Below are positions 27,034-36,853 of a DNA stretch of 64,000 nucleotides, piece by piece. A program made the position numbers and the translations under genes. Positions within the stretch are counted from its first letter, which is position 1. Each line of letters opens with the position of its first letter. The notes under the pieces are model-generated. The model saw only the letters and a list, made by a program, of their open reading frames with translations. It ran no database searches and had not been told where the DNA came from. Source of the stretch: Rhodonellum psychrophilum GCM71 = DSM 17998 (GTDB lineage Bacteria; Bacteroidota; Bacteroidia; Cytophagales; Cyclobacteriaceae); the NCBI RefSeq assembly GCF_000381545.1, contig NZ_KB906674.1, positions 399,814 through 463,813 of the forward strand, given 5' to 3'.

Positions 27034-27209
27034 TTCAAGCCATTTTATGCAATACCAATTTATATTCCAGCCTAATATTGCCTTATAATTAGACGGTTGC
27101 TTACCATTTTTGACTTCACCCTATTGGTGTCAGGAATTGGTCTCCCAATAGTCTGATTTCCTTCCAGTATCGGTCTCATTGTGAAACCGAATGCATATTT
27201 CGGATTCAA
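27034..27209 (-). repeat. inverted-repeat-bounded element, copy C, reverse orientation
   Basis: 176-bp copy in minus orientation. Minus strand reads TTGAATCCGAAATATGCATT at one end, and the other end reverse-complemented reads TTCAAGCCATTTTATGCAAT. It shares AAATCAGACTATTGGGAG and GACACCAATAGGGTGAA with copies A and B. Beyond its outer end (27210-27240) the first 30 or so bases recur once more (GGTTTCACAATG twice), a small tandem duplication. Confidence 0.7.
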
Positions 27210-27350
27210 GCCCATTGTGAAACCCAATGCATGTTTCTGAGTAAATTGAAGGACTTAGATGAAATTCCGTTTTGGGATTCTCCCGCCTGGAGTACTCAAG
27301 GATAATATTTATTCTTAATAGCGAAAGAAAAACGAATAAATACATTTCCT

Positions 27351-27383
27351 TTTGTTTCTTTTGATTTTATTTTATTATTTTTG
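27351..27383 (+). promoter_or_regulatory. full -33/-7 promoter of glp operon
   Basis: TTTG at 27351-27354, 21-base spacer, TATTTTTG at 27376-27383, 18 bases before the glpD ATG. Confidence 0.65.
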
Positions 27384-27401
27384 AATTCAAATAGGGTACA
27401 A

Positions 27402-28961
27402 ATGGATAGGAATAAAAACATAAAGCAACTTGAGTCGAAAGAGAAAGTTTGGGATATTGTGGTGATCGGTGGGGGTGCGTCAGGCTTGGGGGTGGCTTTG
27501 GACGCTTTGTCCAGGGGATTATCCGTGGCTTTGTTCGAAAAGGCCGATTATGCCAAAGGGACTTCAAGCAGGAGTACCAAATTGGTGCATGGTGGGGTCC
27601 GATATCTGGCCCAAGGGGATGTGATGTTGGTTTTTGAGGCCTTGAAAGAGCGTGGGAGAATGTTGAAAAATGCGCCACATCTTACGCATAATCAGCCCTT
27701 CATTATTCCTATCTATTCGTGGTTTGACAGGATTCAGTACAGTGTTGGCTTAAAGCTTTATGATTGGATGGCAGGCCGTCTCAGGTTGGGCAAATCGAAG
27801 TTCATCTCTAGAAAGGAAACCTTAACCAGACTTCCCCAACTGAAAGAAAAGGGTCTTCATGGAGGAGTAGTATACTATGACGGTCAATTTGATGATGCCC
27901 GGTTGGCACTTTCGATCGCACAGACCTGCAATGAAATGGGTGGCTGCATGGTCAATTACGCCAAAGTCGATGCCTTGAAAAAAGATGCAAACGGGAAAAT
28001 CAATGGACTGGTCGTCAGGGATGTGATCGGGAACAAGGATTATACCCTCCAAGCCAAAATGGTCGTAAATGCGACGGGTGTTTTTGCAGACAAAATCCTC
28101 AAGATGGACCAGCCTGATGCAGTGAAGAGCATTCAACCCAGTCAGGGAATCCATTTGGTTTTGGACCAATCTTTTTTGGGCGGAAATGACGCCTTGATGA
28201 TTCCCAAGACCTCTGATGGTAGAGTGCTGTTTGCTGTTCCGTGGCAAGGGAAATTGGTATTGGGAACCACCGATACGCTGAGGGAAAAAGCCAAATTAGA
28301 GCCAGAAGCCTTGAAAAGTGAGATTGATTTTGTGCTTGAAACAGCTTCGGCCTATCTGACCAGACAACCCACCAGAGCGGATGTGCTTTCCGTTTATGCA
28401 GGACTGCGGCCTTTGGCAGCACCAAAGGAAGGAAGTACCAAGACCAAGGAAATTTCCAGAAGCCACAAAATCATTCTCTCGGAAAGTAACTTGGTGACTT
28501 TGACAGGTGGAAAATGGACTACCTTCCGAAAAATGGGGGAAGATACCGTGGAGTATTTCGCCAAAATCACGGGTCAAAAATTATCCAAGAGCCTTTCGGC
28601 AGAGAAACACCTGCATGGATATACCAAGGGGAAGGCCTATGGCCATTTGGCAGGATATGGGACCGATGCTTTGCAGATTGAGGCTTTGATGAAAAGCGAT
28701 AAAGAATTAAAGGAAAAACTCCATCCCGATTATCCATACACCTTGGCGGAAGTTGTATGGGCGGTGCGGAACGAGATGGCCATCAAAGTTGAAGATGTTT
28801 TATCCAGAAGAATTCGTATTTTGTTTTTGGATGCCAAAGCAGCGATACAGATGGCTCCGAAAGTCGCTGCGATAATGGAGCAGGAACTTGGAGGTGGAGA
28901 AGCTTGGATCCAGCAAGAACTTGCCGATTTTCAGAAAGTAGCGCAGAAGTATATTTTATAG
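27402..28961 (+). CDS. glpD: glycerol-3-phosphate dehydrogenase/oxidase
   Basis: FAD enzyme that oxidises glycerol-3-phosphate to dihydroxyacetone phosphate and feeds electrons to quinone. ATG at 27402 gives 519 residues; the longer frame from TTG 27381 would start inside the promoter. The FAD motif is [28 protein letters not shown] and [12 protein letters not shown] are family hallmarks. It leads the operon glpD-glpK-glpF (gaps 31 and -1 bases), so glycerol uptake, phosphorylation and oxidation are encoded together. No GlpR-type regulator gene is seen. Confidence 0.95.
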   Translation: MDRNKNIKQLESKEKVWDIVVIGGGASGLGVALDALSRGLSVALFEKADYAKGTSSRSTKLVHGGVRYLAQGDVMLVFEALKERGRMLKNAPHLTHNQPFIIPIYSWFDRIQYSVGLKLYDWMAGRLRLGKSKFISRKETLTRLPQLKEKGLHGGVVYYDGQFDDARLALSIAQTCNEMGGCMVNYAKVDALKKDANGKINGLVVRDVIGNKDYTLQAKMVVNATGVFADKILKMDQPDAVKSIQPSQGIHLVLDQSFLGGNDALMIPKTSDGRVLFAVPWQGKLVLGTTDTLREKAKLEPEALKSEIDFVLETASAYLTRQPTRADVLSVYAGLRPLAAPKEGSTKTKEISRSHKIILSESNLVTLTGGKWTTFRKMGEDTVEYFAKITGQKLSKSLSAEKHLHGYTKGKAYGHLAGYGTDALQIEALMKSDKELKEKLHPDYPYTLAEVVWAVRNEMAIKVEDVLSRRIRILFLDAKAAIQMAPKVAAIMEQELGGGEAWIQQELADFQKVAQKYIL

Positions 28962-28992
28962 AAATCCTAAGTCAAGCAATAAACCCCAACCC

Positions 28993-30492
28993 ATGAACCA
29001 AGCGAATCAATACATTTTGGCACTTGACCAAGGAACGACGAGTTCCAGGGCAATTGTTTTTGACCACCAAGGCCAAATTGTCTCGGCGGCCCAAAAAGAT
29101 TTTAAACAACATTTTCCAAAAGCGGGATGGGTGGAACACGATCCGGCCGAAATATGGTCTTCCCAATCCGCCGTCATGATCGAAGCCTTGGTCAAAGAAG
29201 GGATTAAACCCGATCAGATCGCCGCCATTGGCATCACCAACCAAAGGGAGACTACTATAGTATGGGACAGAAAAACAAGCAAACCTCTTTACAATGCGAT
29301 TGTATGGCAGGACAGAAGGACAGCCGCTTTTTGCGATGAATTGAAAGCCGCTGGGAAAGCTGAAATGATCGCCGAAAAGACAGGGTTGATCTTAGATGCC
29401 TATTTTTCGGCCACCAAAATCAAATGGATTTTGGACAATGTGGAGGGGGCAAGGGAACAGGCTGAAAAAGGTGAATTGGCTTTTGGAACCATCGATACCT
29501 GGTTGGTTTGGAAACTCACAGCGGGACAAACCCACATTACGGACATCACCAACGCCAGCAGGACCATGCTTTTCAATATCCACGAAAAAAAGTGGGACAA
29601 GGAATTGTTGGCTCTTTTTGATATTCCGGATTCGATGTTGCCAGCCGTAAAATCCAGTAGTGAAGTGTATTGCCATACTGCCGGAGATGTGCTTTCTGTG
29701 AAAATCCCTATTGCAGGAATTGCGGGAGACCAGCAGGCGGCTCTTTTTGGCCAACTTTGCACCAAAGCAGGAATGGCGAAAACCACTTATGGTACGGGTT
29801 GTTTCCTAGTGATGAATACAGGCGATCAGCCTGTAAAATCAAACAATAGATTGTTGACCACCATTGCCTGGGAGTTGAACGGAAAAGTGACTTATGCACT
29901 GGAGGGAAGCGTTTTCATTGGAGGAGCAGCGATCCAATGGTTGCGTGATGGTATAGAATTTTTTGGCCATGCCAAAGAAAGTGAAAAACTGGCGATAAGT
30001 CTTAAAGATAACGATGGCGTATATTTTGTTCCGGCATTGGCGGGATTGGGCGCTCCACATTGGGACCAAAATGCGAGAGGTGCTTTTTTTGGGATTACCA
30101 GGGGTACAACCATCGCCCACATGACGCGAGCGGCCTTGGAAGCCATTGCCTATCAGGTGAACGATGTCCTCAAAGCCATGGAAAAAGACAGTGGAGAACC
30201 TACATTGGAACTTCGTGTAGATGGCGGCGCAACTGCCAACAATTTCCTGATGCAGTTTCAGGCAGACATCTTGGGATGTGAGATCAAAAGGCCAAAAATC
30301 ATTGAGACCACGGCTCTTGGAGCAGCGTTTTTTGCCGGACTGGCGGTTGGTTTTTGGAAAAATGAAGAAGAATTGAAATCCCTATGGGAGGCAGATCAGA
30401 GTTTCGAGCCACAAATGGACCAGAAGCAGGTCGCTCATTATTTGCATTTTTGGCACAAGGCTGTTGACAGGTCTAAAAACTGGGTAGAGTAA
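28993..30492 (+). CDS. glpK: glycerol kinase
   Basis: Phosphorylates glycerol to sn-glycerol-3-phosphate, trapping it in the cell. The 499-residue FGGY kinase has the nucleotide-binding start [15 protein letters not shown], the glycerol-site stretch [13 protein letters not shown], and the C-terminal motif [18 protein letters not shown]. Its stop overlaps the glpF start by one base (TAATG). It is the middle gene of the glycerol operon. Confidence 0.97.
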   Translation: MNQANQYILALDQGTTSSRAIVFDHQGQIVSAAQKDFKQHFPKAGWVEHDPAEIWSSQSAVMIEALVKEGIKPDQIAAIGITNQRETTIVWDRKTSKPLYNAIVWQDRRTAAFCDELKAAGKAEMIAEKTGLILDAYFSATKIKWILDNVEGAREQAEKGELAFGTIDTWLVWKLTAGQTHITDITNASRTMLFNIHEKKWDKELLALFDIPDSMLPAVKSSSEVYCHTAGDVLSVKIPIAGIAGDQQAALFGQLCTKAGMAKTTYGTGCFLVMNTGDQPVKSNNRLLTTIAWELNGKVTYALEGSVFIGGAAIQWLRDGIEFFGHAKESEKLAISLKDNDGVYFVPALAGLGAPHWDQNARGAFFGITRGTTIAHMTRAALEAIAYQVNDVLKAMEKDSGEPTLELRVDGGATANNFLMQFQADILGCEIKRPKIIETTALGAAFFAGLAVGFWKNEEELKSLWEADQSFEPQMDQKQVAHYLHFWHKAVDRSKNWVE

Positions 30493-31238
30493 TGGATGAG
30501 TTTGTAGCAGAATTTGTAGGGACATCCCTCCTGATTGCCATGGGCTCAGGCGTGGTGGCCAATGTGGTTTTGAACAAAACCAAAGGACAAAACAGTGGCT
30601 GGATGGTGATTACCACCGCTTGGGCGTTGGGGGTTTTTATCGGTGTGGTGGTGGCTGGACCTTACAGTGGTGCCCACTTGAATCCCGCTGTCAGTATCGG
30701 CTTGGCCATCGTGGGAGACTTTCCATGGGAAATGGTTCCAAAATACATATTTGCCCAAATTCTGGGCGCAATGTTTGGTTCCACCATTGCATGGTTGGTG
30801 TATAAGGACCATTTTGATGCAACAGAAGATCCAGGTTTGAAATTCGCTCCATTTGGAACCGTCCCGGCCATCCGGAATTATTCTTCCAACTTGATCTCGG
30901 AGATCGTGGGAACTTCTGTTTTGATCATCGTGATTTTGTATTCTACGGAGCCGATGTTGAATGACACCAACGGTACTCCCATTGGATTGGGATCATTGGG
31001 CGCATTGCCGGTTGCCTTTTTGGTTTGGGTGATTGGGTTATCACTTGGTGGGACGACCGGATATGCGATCAATCCCGCCCGTGATTTCGGGCCAAGGCTG
31101 ATGCATCAATTCTTGCCGATCAAGGGAAAAGGTGGAAGTGATTGGCAATATAGCTGGGTGCCGATAGTTGGGCCAATTATCGGGGCCGCTTTGGCAGCAG
31201 GGATCTATTTGTTATTGGGTGCTGGAGGGATGGTATGA
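30492..31238 (+). CDS. glpF: glycerol uptake facilitator (aquaglyceroporin)
   Basis: Channel of the MIP family for glycerol diffusion through the inner membrane. The 248-residue protein has both NPA boxes: GAHLNPAVS near residue 65 and AINPARDFGPR near residue 200. The Asp after NPAR marks the glycerol facilitators rather than pure water channels. Six spans are visible. No terminator follows; instead a broken beta-propeller gene fragment begins within 25 bases of the stop. Confidence 0.96.
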   Translation: MDEFVAEFVGTSLLIAMGSGVVANVVLNKTKGQNSGWMVITTAWALGVFIGVVVAGPYSGAHLNPAVSIGLAIVGDFPWEMVPKYIFAQILGAMFGSTIAWLVYKDHFDATEDPGLKFAPFGTVPAIRNYSSNLISEIVGTSVLIIVILYSTEPMLNDTNGTPIGLGSLGALPVAFLVWVIGLSLGGTTGYAINPARDFGPRLMHQFLPIKGKGGSDWQYSWVPIVGPIIGAALAAGIYLLLGAGGMV

Positions 31239-31257
31239 TTTAATTATACGCTGATGA

Positions 31258-31521
31258 GGGGATCTGAAGGTAAAAAGCCAGATTGTTGATCCTGAAAATG
31301 ATCTGGACCAATTGTCCATTTATAAAATTCCTTGGTCTTTTACTGAGAATGAAGTAGTTTATCTGAGCAGGACCTCCAATTTTTACAATGATTATATCAA
31401 TGTCTTTGCCAACCAAAAGGTGCAACTGGGCAACAGCGATGTCCACAGTTTTTTCAATAAATACGGGGATAAACTGAAAGATGATAATTGGATGTTGATC
31501 AAATTGAGGGTTAAGAAATAA
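31258..31521 (+). pseudogene. 3' fragment of a 6-bladed beta-propeller lipoprotein gene
   Basis: From 31258 the frame reads GDLKVKSQIV..ENDLDQ, with an in-frame stop at 31255 and no start. It continues in PWSFTENEVVY, FYNDYINVF and DDNWMLIKLRV. These align with the last 90 or so residues of the intact gene at 31916-33082 (PWTFSENELVY, FYNDYVNTF, DDSHMLIKLRV). It is clearly the tail of a lost paralogue, whose front part is gone at the glpF junction. Confidence 0.75.
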
Positions 31522-31665
31522 AGATTTTTTTAAGTGAAGAGTTGTGGATTTTTTTCATGGATGGGATTATTTTTAACTAATAGTTTGCTTCTTTCTTTCT
31601 TTAGAACGGTTTATTTAGTGACTACTTTTTAAATCTTTTAATTATTTGATGAACTTTAAATTTTA

Positions 31666-31868
31666 ATGTTAAGAAAAAATTCTTTTTGGGAGCAATTGTG
31701 GCATCATTTACCTTTATTGCTCCACCTTCTTTTGCGCAGGAGTCTTTGCCCGGAGCTGGATTTAAACAAATTGTAAAAATTTGTAAGGACAGTGGTAAAA
31801 TGGTGGAAATATGCGAATGGGTGGATTATGAATCCTATTGCGATCCATCCATACAAGAACCCTATTGA
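31666..31868 (+). pseudogene. small secreted (NVEALA-like) peptide, probable one-base frameshift at start
   Basis: The frame KKKFFLGAIVAS, then PPSFAQ (31671 on) is a clear signal peptide, followed by a short mature part with Cys pairs (ICKDSG, EICEWV, SYCDP). It has no normal start: the ATG at 31666 is one base out of frame. Adding one A to the six-A run at 31674-31679 would join MLRKKFFLG in frame. TTG at 31686 is the only in-frame start and would cut the signal. Small exported peptides of this kind often precede beta-propeller (BF4221-like) genes in Bacteroidota, as here. Confidence 0.45.
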
Positions 31869-31879
31869 AATGTTAATCA

Positions 31880-31900
31880 GGAGGTGGGATTCCCACCTCC
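31880..31900 (+). promoter_or_regulatory. tight hairpin between small peptide and beta-propeller gene
   Basis: GGAGGTGGGA / TCCCACCTCC palindrome with one unpaired base. No T-run follows, so it is more likely an RNA-processing or translation-control hairpin than a terminator. Confidence 0.4.
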
Positions 31901-31915
31901 CTTACTCTTACCTTA

Positions 31916-33082
31916 ATGAAGCACAGCCTAATTTATTTAATATTAATTTTTCTTCTGGCTTGTCAAGAAAAATCAAATTTTGAAAATATATCTGTCTTAC
32001 AAATAGACTTAGATACATCAAAAAATGGCAAATTTTCAGACCTGTTTGACGATATTGAATATATCCTATTGGTTACACCAGAGGATTTCCCATTAGTGGA
32101 GCCACACAATATAAAATTTTCGGATAAAAGGATATTTGTAAGGGATTGGGCGACAAATCAGCTTTTTATTTTTGATGAAAAAGGAAGATTCGAAAGGGTT
32201 ATTAAAGCGATGGGAAAAGGCCCTGGAGAGTATTTTCAAATGAATGACTTCCAGATCAAAGGAGAATCGATTTATATTCTTGATTTCTTTTTGAATAAAA
32301 TCATTCAATTTGATTTTTCCGGAAGTTTTATCCAAGAAATCAGGCATGATTTAGATAATAATAATTTCTATTTAGGGTCTGAATACAAACTTTTTTTCAA
32401 TAGCTATAACATTGATCATGGGAGATTTAATTTTTTGAGAGAAAATGAGGAAGGTTTAAAAGGCTTTGTTTCATTTGAAAAGGATAAAGAAAATATAGTG
32501 AATTTCAATTCTCATACAGGTTTTATTGAGGATCCCCACAATCCTTTTATTTATTTTAATATTCCTTATTCTACAGAGGTTGCGGTATTCAATAAAAAAA
32601 ATGGAAACCTCTCCAGAATCATTCAATTCGATTTCGGCAAACACAATACTGAAACAAGGGTTTTAAAAGAAAGATCTACGACTATACAGGAGATTCAATC
32701 CCAAAGAAACTTGGTGGTTGATTTGGCAGCTTTTTTTCCATTCAAAAACCATTACATTACAATTGTAAAGCAGGGGGCAGCTAAAATGCATTACTTATTG
32801 CTTGATCAAACTTTTCAAAAAATTGGTCAATTTCAGCATCTGGAAAATGACTTGGATCAAATGAAATTTGAAGGATATCCCTGGACTTTTTCCGAAAATG
32901 AATTGGTTTATTCCATCAGTACAACCAGTTTTTATAATGATTATGTAAACACCTTTTCTGGAAAAAATGTACAGGTGAGCAGCAATAATGTGCATGGGTT
33001 TTTTGATAAAAGCAAAGAAAAGCTAATGGATGATTCCCACATGCTTATCAAGCTAAGAGTCAATAACTCCTTCCCAAATTAA
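31916..33082 (+). CDS. 6-bladed beta-propeller lipoprotein
   Basis: A 388-residue predicted lipoprotein (signal ending in IFLLAC, Cys16). The mature part has repeated beta segments of the 6-bladed beta-propeller (BF4221) type, e.g. FDEKGRFERVIKAMGKGPGEYFQM and YILDFFLNKIIQFDFSG. The role of this family is not established; it is common and multicopy in Bacteroidota. Immediately upstream is the small exported peptide, and further up the tail of a lost paralogue, so the locus has undergone duplication and loss. Confidence 0.75.
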   Translation: MKHSLIYLILIFLLACQEKSNFENISVLQIDLDTSKNGKFSDLFDDIEYILLVTPEDFPLVEPHNIKFSDKRIFVRDWATNQLFIFDEKGRFERVIKAMGKGPGEYFQMNDFQIKGESIYILDFFLNKIIQFDFSGSFIQEIRHDLDNNNFYLGSEYKLFFNSYNIDHGRFNFLRENEEGLKGFVSFEKDKENIVNFNSHTGFIEDPHNPFIYFNIPYSTEVAVFNKKNGNLSRIIQFDFGKHNTETRVLKERSTTIQEIQSQRNLVVDLAAFFPFKNHYITIVKQGAAKMHYLLLDQTFQKIGQFQHLENDLDQMKFEGYPWTFSENELVYSISTTSFYNDYVNTFSGKNVQVSSNNVHGFFDKSKEKLMDDSHMLIKLRVNNSFPN

Positions 33083-33094
33083 AAAAAAATAAGC

Positions 33095-33136
33095 AAAAAA
33101 AGCCCCTTTAGGAATTTTGAATTTCTAAAGGGGCTC
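33095..33136 (-). terminator. terminator of acyl-CoA dehydrogenase gene
   Basis: AGCCCCTTTAG-AA / TT-CTAAAGGGGCT stem with a T-run on the minus strand. The stem may also stop the opposite beta-propeller transcript. Confidence 0.85.
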
Positions 33137-33155
33137 AAATAGTATTTGATACCGA

Positions 33156-34295
33156 TTATTTCAAGATCTCTCTGGAAATCACCAGTTTTTGGATTTCAGA
33201 AGTTCCTTCGCCAATCGTACAAAGCTTCGAATCCCTGTAGTATTTTTCCACTGGATAGTCTTTGATAAACCCATATCCACCAAAAATCTGAACCGCTTCA
33301 TTGGAAACCGAAACGGCCACCTCAGAAGCATAGAGTTTGGCTTGAGCACCTGCCAATGTTACCTTTTGTCCCCTGTTCTTAAGATCAGCAGCTTTGAAAG
33401 TAAGCAAACTGGCGGCTTCCACTTGGGTAGCCATATCGGCAAGTTTGAAGGCAATGCCCTGAAATTTGCTGATGGGTTGGTTGAATTGCTCTCTTTCTTT
33501 GGAATATTGGATGGAAGCTTCCAAAGCACCTTCTGCAATTCCCAGGGAAAGTGCAGCGATGGAAATTCTACCTCCGTCAAGGATCTTCATGGATTGGATA
33601 AAACCATTTCCAACATCTCCCAATACTTGGCTCTTGTGAAGCCTGCAATCTTCAAAAATCATTTCGGCGGTTTCGGAGGCACGCATGCCCATTTTGTCTT
33701 CCTTTCTTCCGCCCTTGAAACCCGGAGTTCCTCTTTCTACGACGAATGCCGTCATTCCATGGGAGTCGCCCACATTTCCCGTACGGGCAATCACCACTGC
33801 CACATCTCCGGAAACACCGTGGGTGATAAAGTTTTTGGCACCGTTGAGCACGTAATAATCACCGTCCTCAACCGCAACAGTTCTCATATTTCCAGCATCT
33901 GATCCGGTGTTGGGTTCTGTAAGACCCCAAGCGCCCAACCACTCGCCCGAAGCAAGTTTGGGGATATATTTTTTCTTTTGTTCTTCATTGCCAAACATCA
34001 TGATATGGCCTGTACACAGCGAATTGTGTGCAGCCATGGAGAGGCCGACGGAAGGATCAAGTTTGGTCAATTCAACGATAGCAGTTACATATTCGAAGTA
34101 GCCGAATCCCGATCCACCATATTCGGCAGGAACCAAAACCCCCATCAATCCAAGTTCACCAAGTTTTTTGAAAAGGTCGTTTGGAAAATGTTGATTGTCA
34201 TCCCATTCCTTGCGGAAAGGGGTAATCTCTTTTGCTCCAAAATCACGGATCATCTGTGCGATCATCCCTTGATTTTCGTTGAGCTCGAAACTCAT
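33156..34295 (-). CDS. acyl-CoA dehydrogenase
   Basis: FAD flavoenzyme that introduces a 2,3-double bond in acyl-CoA. The ATG at 34295 (MSFELNENQG) is preferred among three consecutive Met codons. The 379-residue protein has the N-terminal helical domain, the middle beta domain with WGLTEPNTGSDAG, and the C-terminal part with YSKEREQFNQPISKFQ and GGYGFIKDYPVEKYYRDSK. The Glu of GEGTSEIQ fits the catalytic base position of short/branched-chain members. No electron-transfer flavoprotein genes are beside it. Confidence 0.93.
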   Translation of the reverse strand: MSFELNENQGMIAQMIRDFGAKEITPFRKEWDDNQHFPNDLFKKLGELGLMGVLVPAEYGGSGFGYFEYVTAIVELTKLDPSVGLSMAAHNSLCTGHIMMFGNEEQKKKYIPKLASGEWLGAWGLTEPNTGSDAGNMRTVAVEDGDYYVLNGAKNFITHGVSGDVAVVIARTGNVGDSHGMTAFVVERGTPGFKGGRKEDKMGMRASETAEMIFEDCRLHKSQVLGDVGNGFIQSMKILDGGRISIAALSLGIAEGALEASIQYSKEREQFNQPISKFQGIAFKLADMATQVEAASLLTFKAADLKNRGQKVTLAGAQAKLYASEVAVSVSNEAVQIFGGYGFIKDYPVEKYYRDSKLCTIGEGTSEIQKLVISREILK

Positions 34296-34336
34296 CATCA
34301 TGTCTAAAGTAATTTTTTGGGTTATATTTCTAGGTA

Positions 34337-34344
34337 CAAAGGTA
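34337..34344 (-). promoter_or_regulatory. -7 promoter box before acyl-CoA dehydrogenase
   Basis: TACCTTTG on the minus strand, 41 bases before the start, within the 54-base gap to the adenine deaminase stop. Confidence 0.45.
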
Positions 34345-34349
34345 TTAAC

Positions 34350-36005
34350 TTATCCGGTTCGGGAAGGTTTTGGGTCCAAAAACAAATCCACAAACTCAAA
34401 CTTTTGTCCATCAAACAAGCCTTTGTCGCTCAATTTTAGGTCGGGGATGACCAAAAGTGCCATAAAACTCAAGGTCATGAAGGGGGATTGCAGTTTGGAA
34501 CCCATCTCCTTTGCCATACGATCGATGGCAGTATAGGCTGCTGCGATCTGATAGCCATCCTCTGTGGACATGATCCCACCGACGGGAAGTGGGAGGATTT
34601 TTTCTTCTCCATTCCTTACCGCTGAAATCCCACCCTTGGCTTCAATCAGAAGGTTTACAGCTCTACAGATTGAGGAGTCATCTACCCCAACTGCGATGAT
34701 ATTATGGGAATCATGGCCAACGGATGAGGCAATGGCTCCTTCCTTCAAGCCGATATTCTTGATGAAAGCCACCGCAGGAGGGGCGTCTGCATACCTGTTC
34801 ACCACCGTGATTTTCAAGATATCCGCCTCCGGATTCGAAACCGCTTTTCCCTCCAAAACCCTTACTTCACCTTCTATTTCTGGTGTGATCAATTGGCCAT
34901 CCAAGGCTTCAATCACCCTCACCTTGTCCCCTTGTGGGTCCAATGAGAAATCCAGTTCGCTCTTTAAAGAAGTTTGAAAATTATTGATCACCTTATTTTC
35001 CACTCTGGGAATCAATGTTTTTCCATTTTCTGCTACCAATTTACCGTCGATGTAGGTCTTTTGAACCTTAAAATCCTTCAGGTCTTGGACCATTGTGAAA
35101 TCAGCAGGGTCACCTAGTCGAAGCCTACCCACTTGGAGGCTGTAGTGTAGAATGGGATTGATACAGGCAGCTTGAAGCACGTCATAAAGGTTTTTTCCTT
35201 TGGCAATGGCTCTTGCTGCCAATTCATTGATATGTCCGATGGCCAGACTGTCCGGGTGTTTGTCATCGGAACAAAACATGATCATTTCGGGATAATCATC
35301 AATCAGGTCAATTAAAACCTCAAAATTTTTGGCGGCACTGCCTTCCCGAATGGCGATCTTCATTCCCAATTTGATTTTGTCAAGCGCCTCCTCCTTGGTA
35401 AAACACTCGTGATCAGTGGTGATTCCTGCAGAGGCGTATTTTGCGGCCATTTCTCCTTTGAGTCCAGGGGCATGGCCATCGACGGGCTTTCCGTATTTTT
35501 TGGCCAGGTCCAATTTCTCCATCACCAGAGGGTCCTTATTGATCGTGCCGGGCCAGTTCATCATTTCTGCCAGATAAACGATTTCCTTCCTTTCCAGGAG
35601 CTTGTTGATGTCAGCGGCGGTGATTTCTCCACCTGCGGTTTCAAACGGGGTAGCAGGCACGCAGGAAGGCGCACCAAAATAAAACTTGAAAGGTACTTGA
35701 CGTCCATTCTCGATCATGTATTCCACGCCCTCCAGTCCACAAACATTGGCGATTTCATGGGGATCAGACAAGGTGGCTACCGTACCGTGGACTACTGCCA
35801 GCCTTGCAAACTCAGAAGGGACCAACATGGAGGATTCGACATGGACGTGCGCATCGATAAATCCCGGTAGGATATAGGGCATGTCACCGATGCGTTTGAT
35901 TTTGCGTATGGATACTATTTTCCCCAAATCCACTTTGATTTCAGCCGGATAAATACAGCGGTTGGGGATGTCAACAAGTTGACCAGAGATTAAAAAAGCT
36001 TTCAT
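34350..36005 (-). CDS. ade: adenine deaminase
   Basis: Amidohydrolase converting adenine to hypoxanthine and ammonia. The 551-residue protein has the metal motif [32 protein letters not shown] and the C-terminal adenine-deaminase motif [12 protein letters not shown]. It matches the prokaryotic Ade family, which is unrelated to adenosine deaminase. Hypoxanthine can then be salvaged by Hpt (13537-14067). It is separated from the acyl-CoA dehydrogenase gene by a promoter-like box. Confidence 0.95.
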   Translation of the reverse strand: MKAFLISGQLVDIPNRCIYPAEIKVDLGKIVSIRKIKRIGDMPYILPGFIDAHVHVESSMLVPSEFARLAVVHGTVATLSDPHEIANVCGLEGVEYMIENGRQVPFKFYFGAPSCVPATPFETAGGEITAADINKLLERKEIVYLAEMMNWPGTINKDPLVMEKLDLAKKYGKPVDGHAPGLKGEMAAKYASAGITTDHECFTKEEALDKIKLGMKIAIREGSAAKNFEVLIDLIDDYPEMIMFCSDDKHPDSLAIGHINELAARAIAKGKNLYDVLQAACINPILHYSLQVGRLRLGDPADFTMVQDLKDFKVQKTYIDGKLVAENGKTLIPRVENKVINNFQTSLKSELDFSLDPQGDKVRVIEALDGQLITPEIEGEVRVLEGKAVSNPEADILKITVVNRYADAPPAVAFIKNIGLKEGAIASSVGHDSHNIIAVGVDDSSICRAVNLLIEAKGGISAVRNGEEKILPLPVGGIMSTEDGYQIAAAYTAIDRMAKEMGSKLQSPFMTLSFMALLVIPDLKLSDKGLFDGQKFEFVDLFLDPKPSRTG

Positions 36006-36114
36006 ATTAAGATAGATTTAAAGATTTGATTTCCAAATTTCAACAATAATAAGCACTATCCTTACAGGAACAGGGAATACATCCTTTTGCCAAAGGAATT
36101 AGATTTAAAACTAC

Positions 36115-36122
36115 TATATTTG
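36115..36122 (+). promoter_or_regulatory. -7 promoter box before cmk-ispH
   Basis: TATATTTG, 40 bases before the cmk ATG. Confidence 0.5.
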
Positions 36123-36162
36123 CGCCTGAAATTAAAAAAAAGAGGAAAGTTACTTTTCGTAA

Positions 36163-36840
36163 ATGAGAAAGATTGTAGTTGCAATTGATGGCTTCTCGGG
36201 TTGTGGAAAAAGTTCCACCGCAAAGACGGTGGCAAAGGAACTGGGGTATACGTATATTGATTCAGGTGCCATGTATCGCGCGGCAACACTTCATTTTTTG
36301 AATAGGATGACGGTTTTGACCAATCCTGTGGAGGTGGAAAAATCCTTGGATACGCTTTCCATTGCCTTTCATCCCAGCGAAGAGAATGGCCGTCAGGAAA
36401 CCTTTTTGAATGGATTGAATGTAGAAGAAGAAATCCGATCGATGCGGGTTTCCGAAAATGTCAGCGAGGTAAGCAAAATCAAGGAAGTGAGGGTTGAGTT
36501 GGTAGCACAGCAGCAAAAACTCGGTAAGAAAAAAGGAGTCGTCATGGATGGCAGGGACATTGGCACCGTCGTTTTCCCGGATGCCGAATTGAAGGTTTTC
36601 ATGACTGCGGACTTACTGATCCGCGCAGAAAGAAGGCAAAAAGAACTTCTTGAAAGAGGGGAATTGGTAGAATTGGATAAAATCGCCAATAACTTAAAAG
36701 AAAGAGATCGAATTGATTCTACACGAAAAGAAAGCCCATTGCTAAAAGCCAATGATGCAGTGGAGATTGATACCAGTTTTATGGATTTCGAGGATCAGGT
36801 GAATCAAATTGTTGAATTGGCTAAAAAAAAGATTGCCTAA
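36163..36840 (+). CDS. cmk: cytidylate kinase
   Basis: Phosphorylates CMP and dCMP. The 225-residue protein starts with the P-loop IDGFSGCGKSSTAK, has YIDSGAMYRAATL for CMP binding, and GRDIGTVVFPDAELK with RRQKEL in the lid region. It is followed after 13 bases by ispH, an arrangement common in Bacteroidota and other bacteria. Confidence 0.95.
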   Translation: MRKIVVAIDGFSGCGKSSTAKTVAKELGYTYIDSGAMYRAATLHFLNRMTVLTNPVEVEKSLDTLSIAFHPSEENGRQETFLNGLNVEEEIRSMRVSENVSEVSKIKEVRVELVAQQQKLGKKKGVVMDGRDIGTVVFPDAELKVFMTADLLIRAERRQKELLERGELVELDKIANNLKERDRIDSTRKESPLLKANDAVEIDTSFMDFEDQVNQIVELAKKKIA

Positions 36841-36853
36841 ATCAGATGGAAGT

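Noticed and set aside
36809-36853. Upstream extension of ispH into cmk
   Set aside because: ATG at 36854 begins directly with the family sequence; the extension repeats the end of cmk in another frame.
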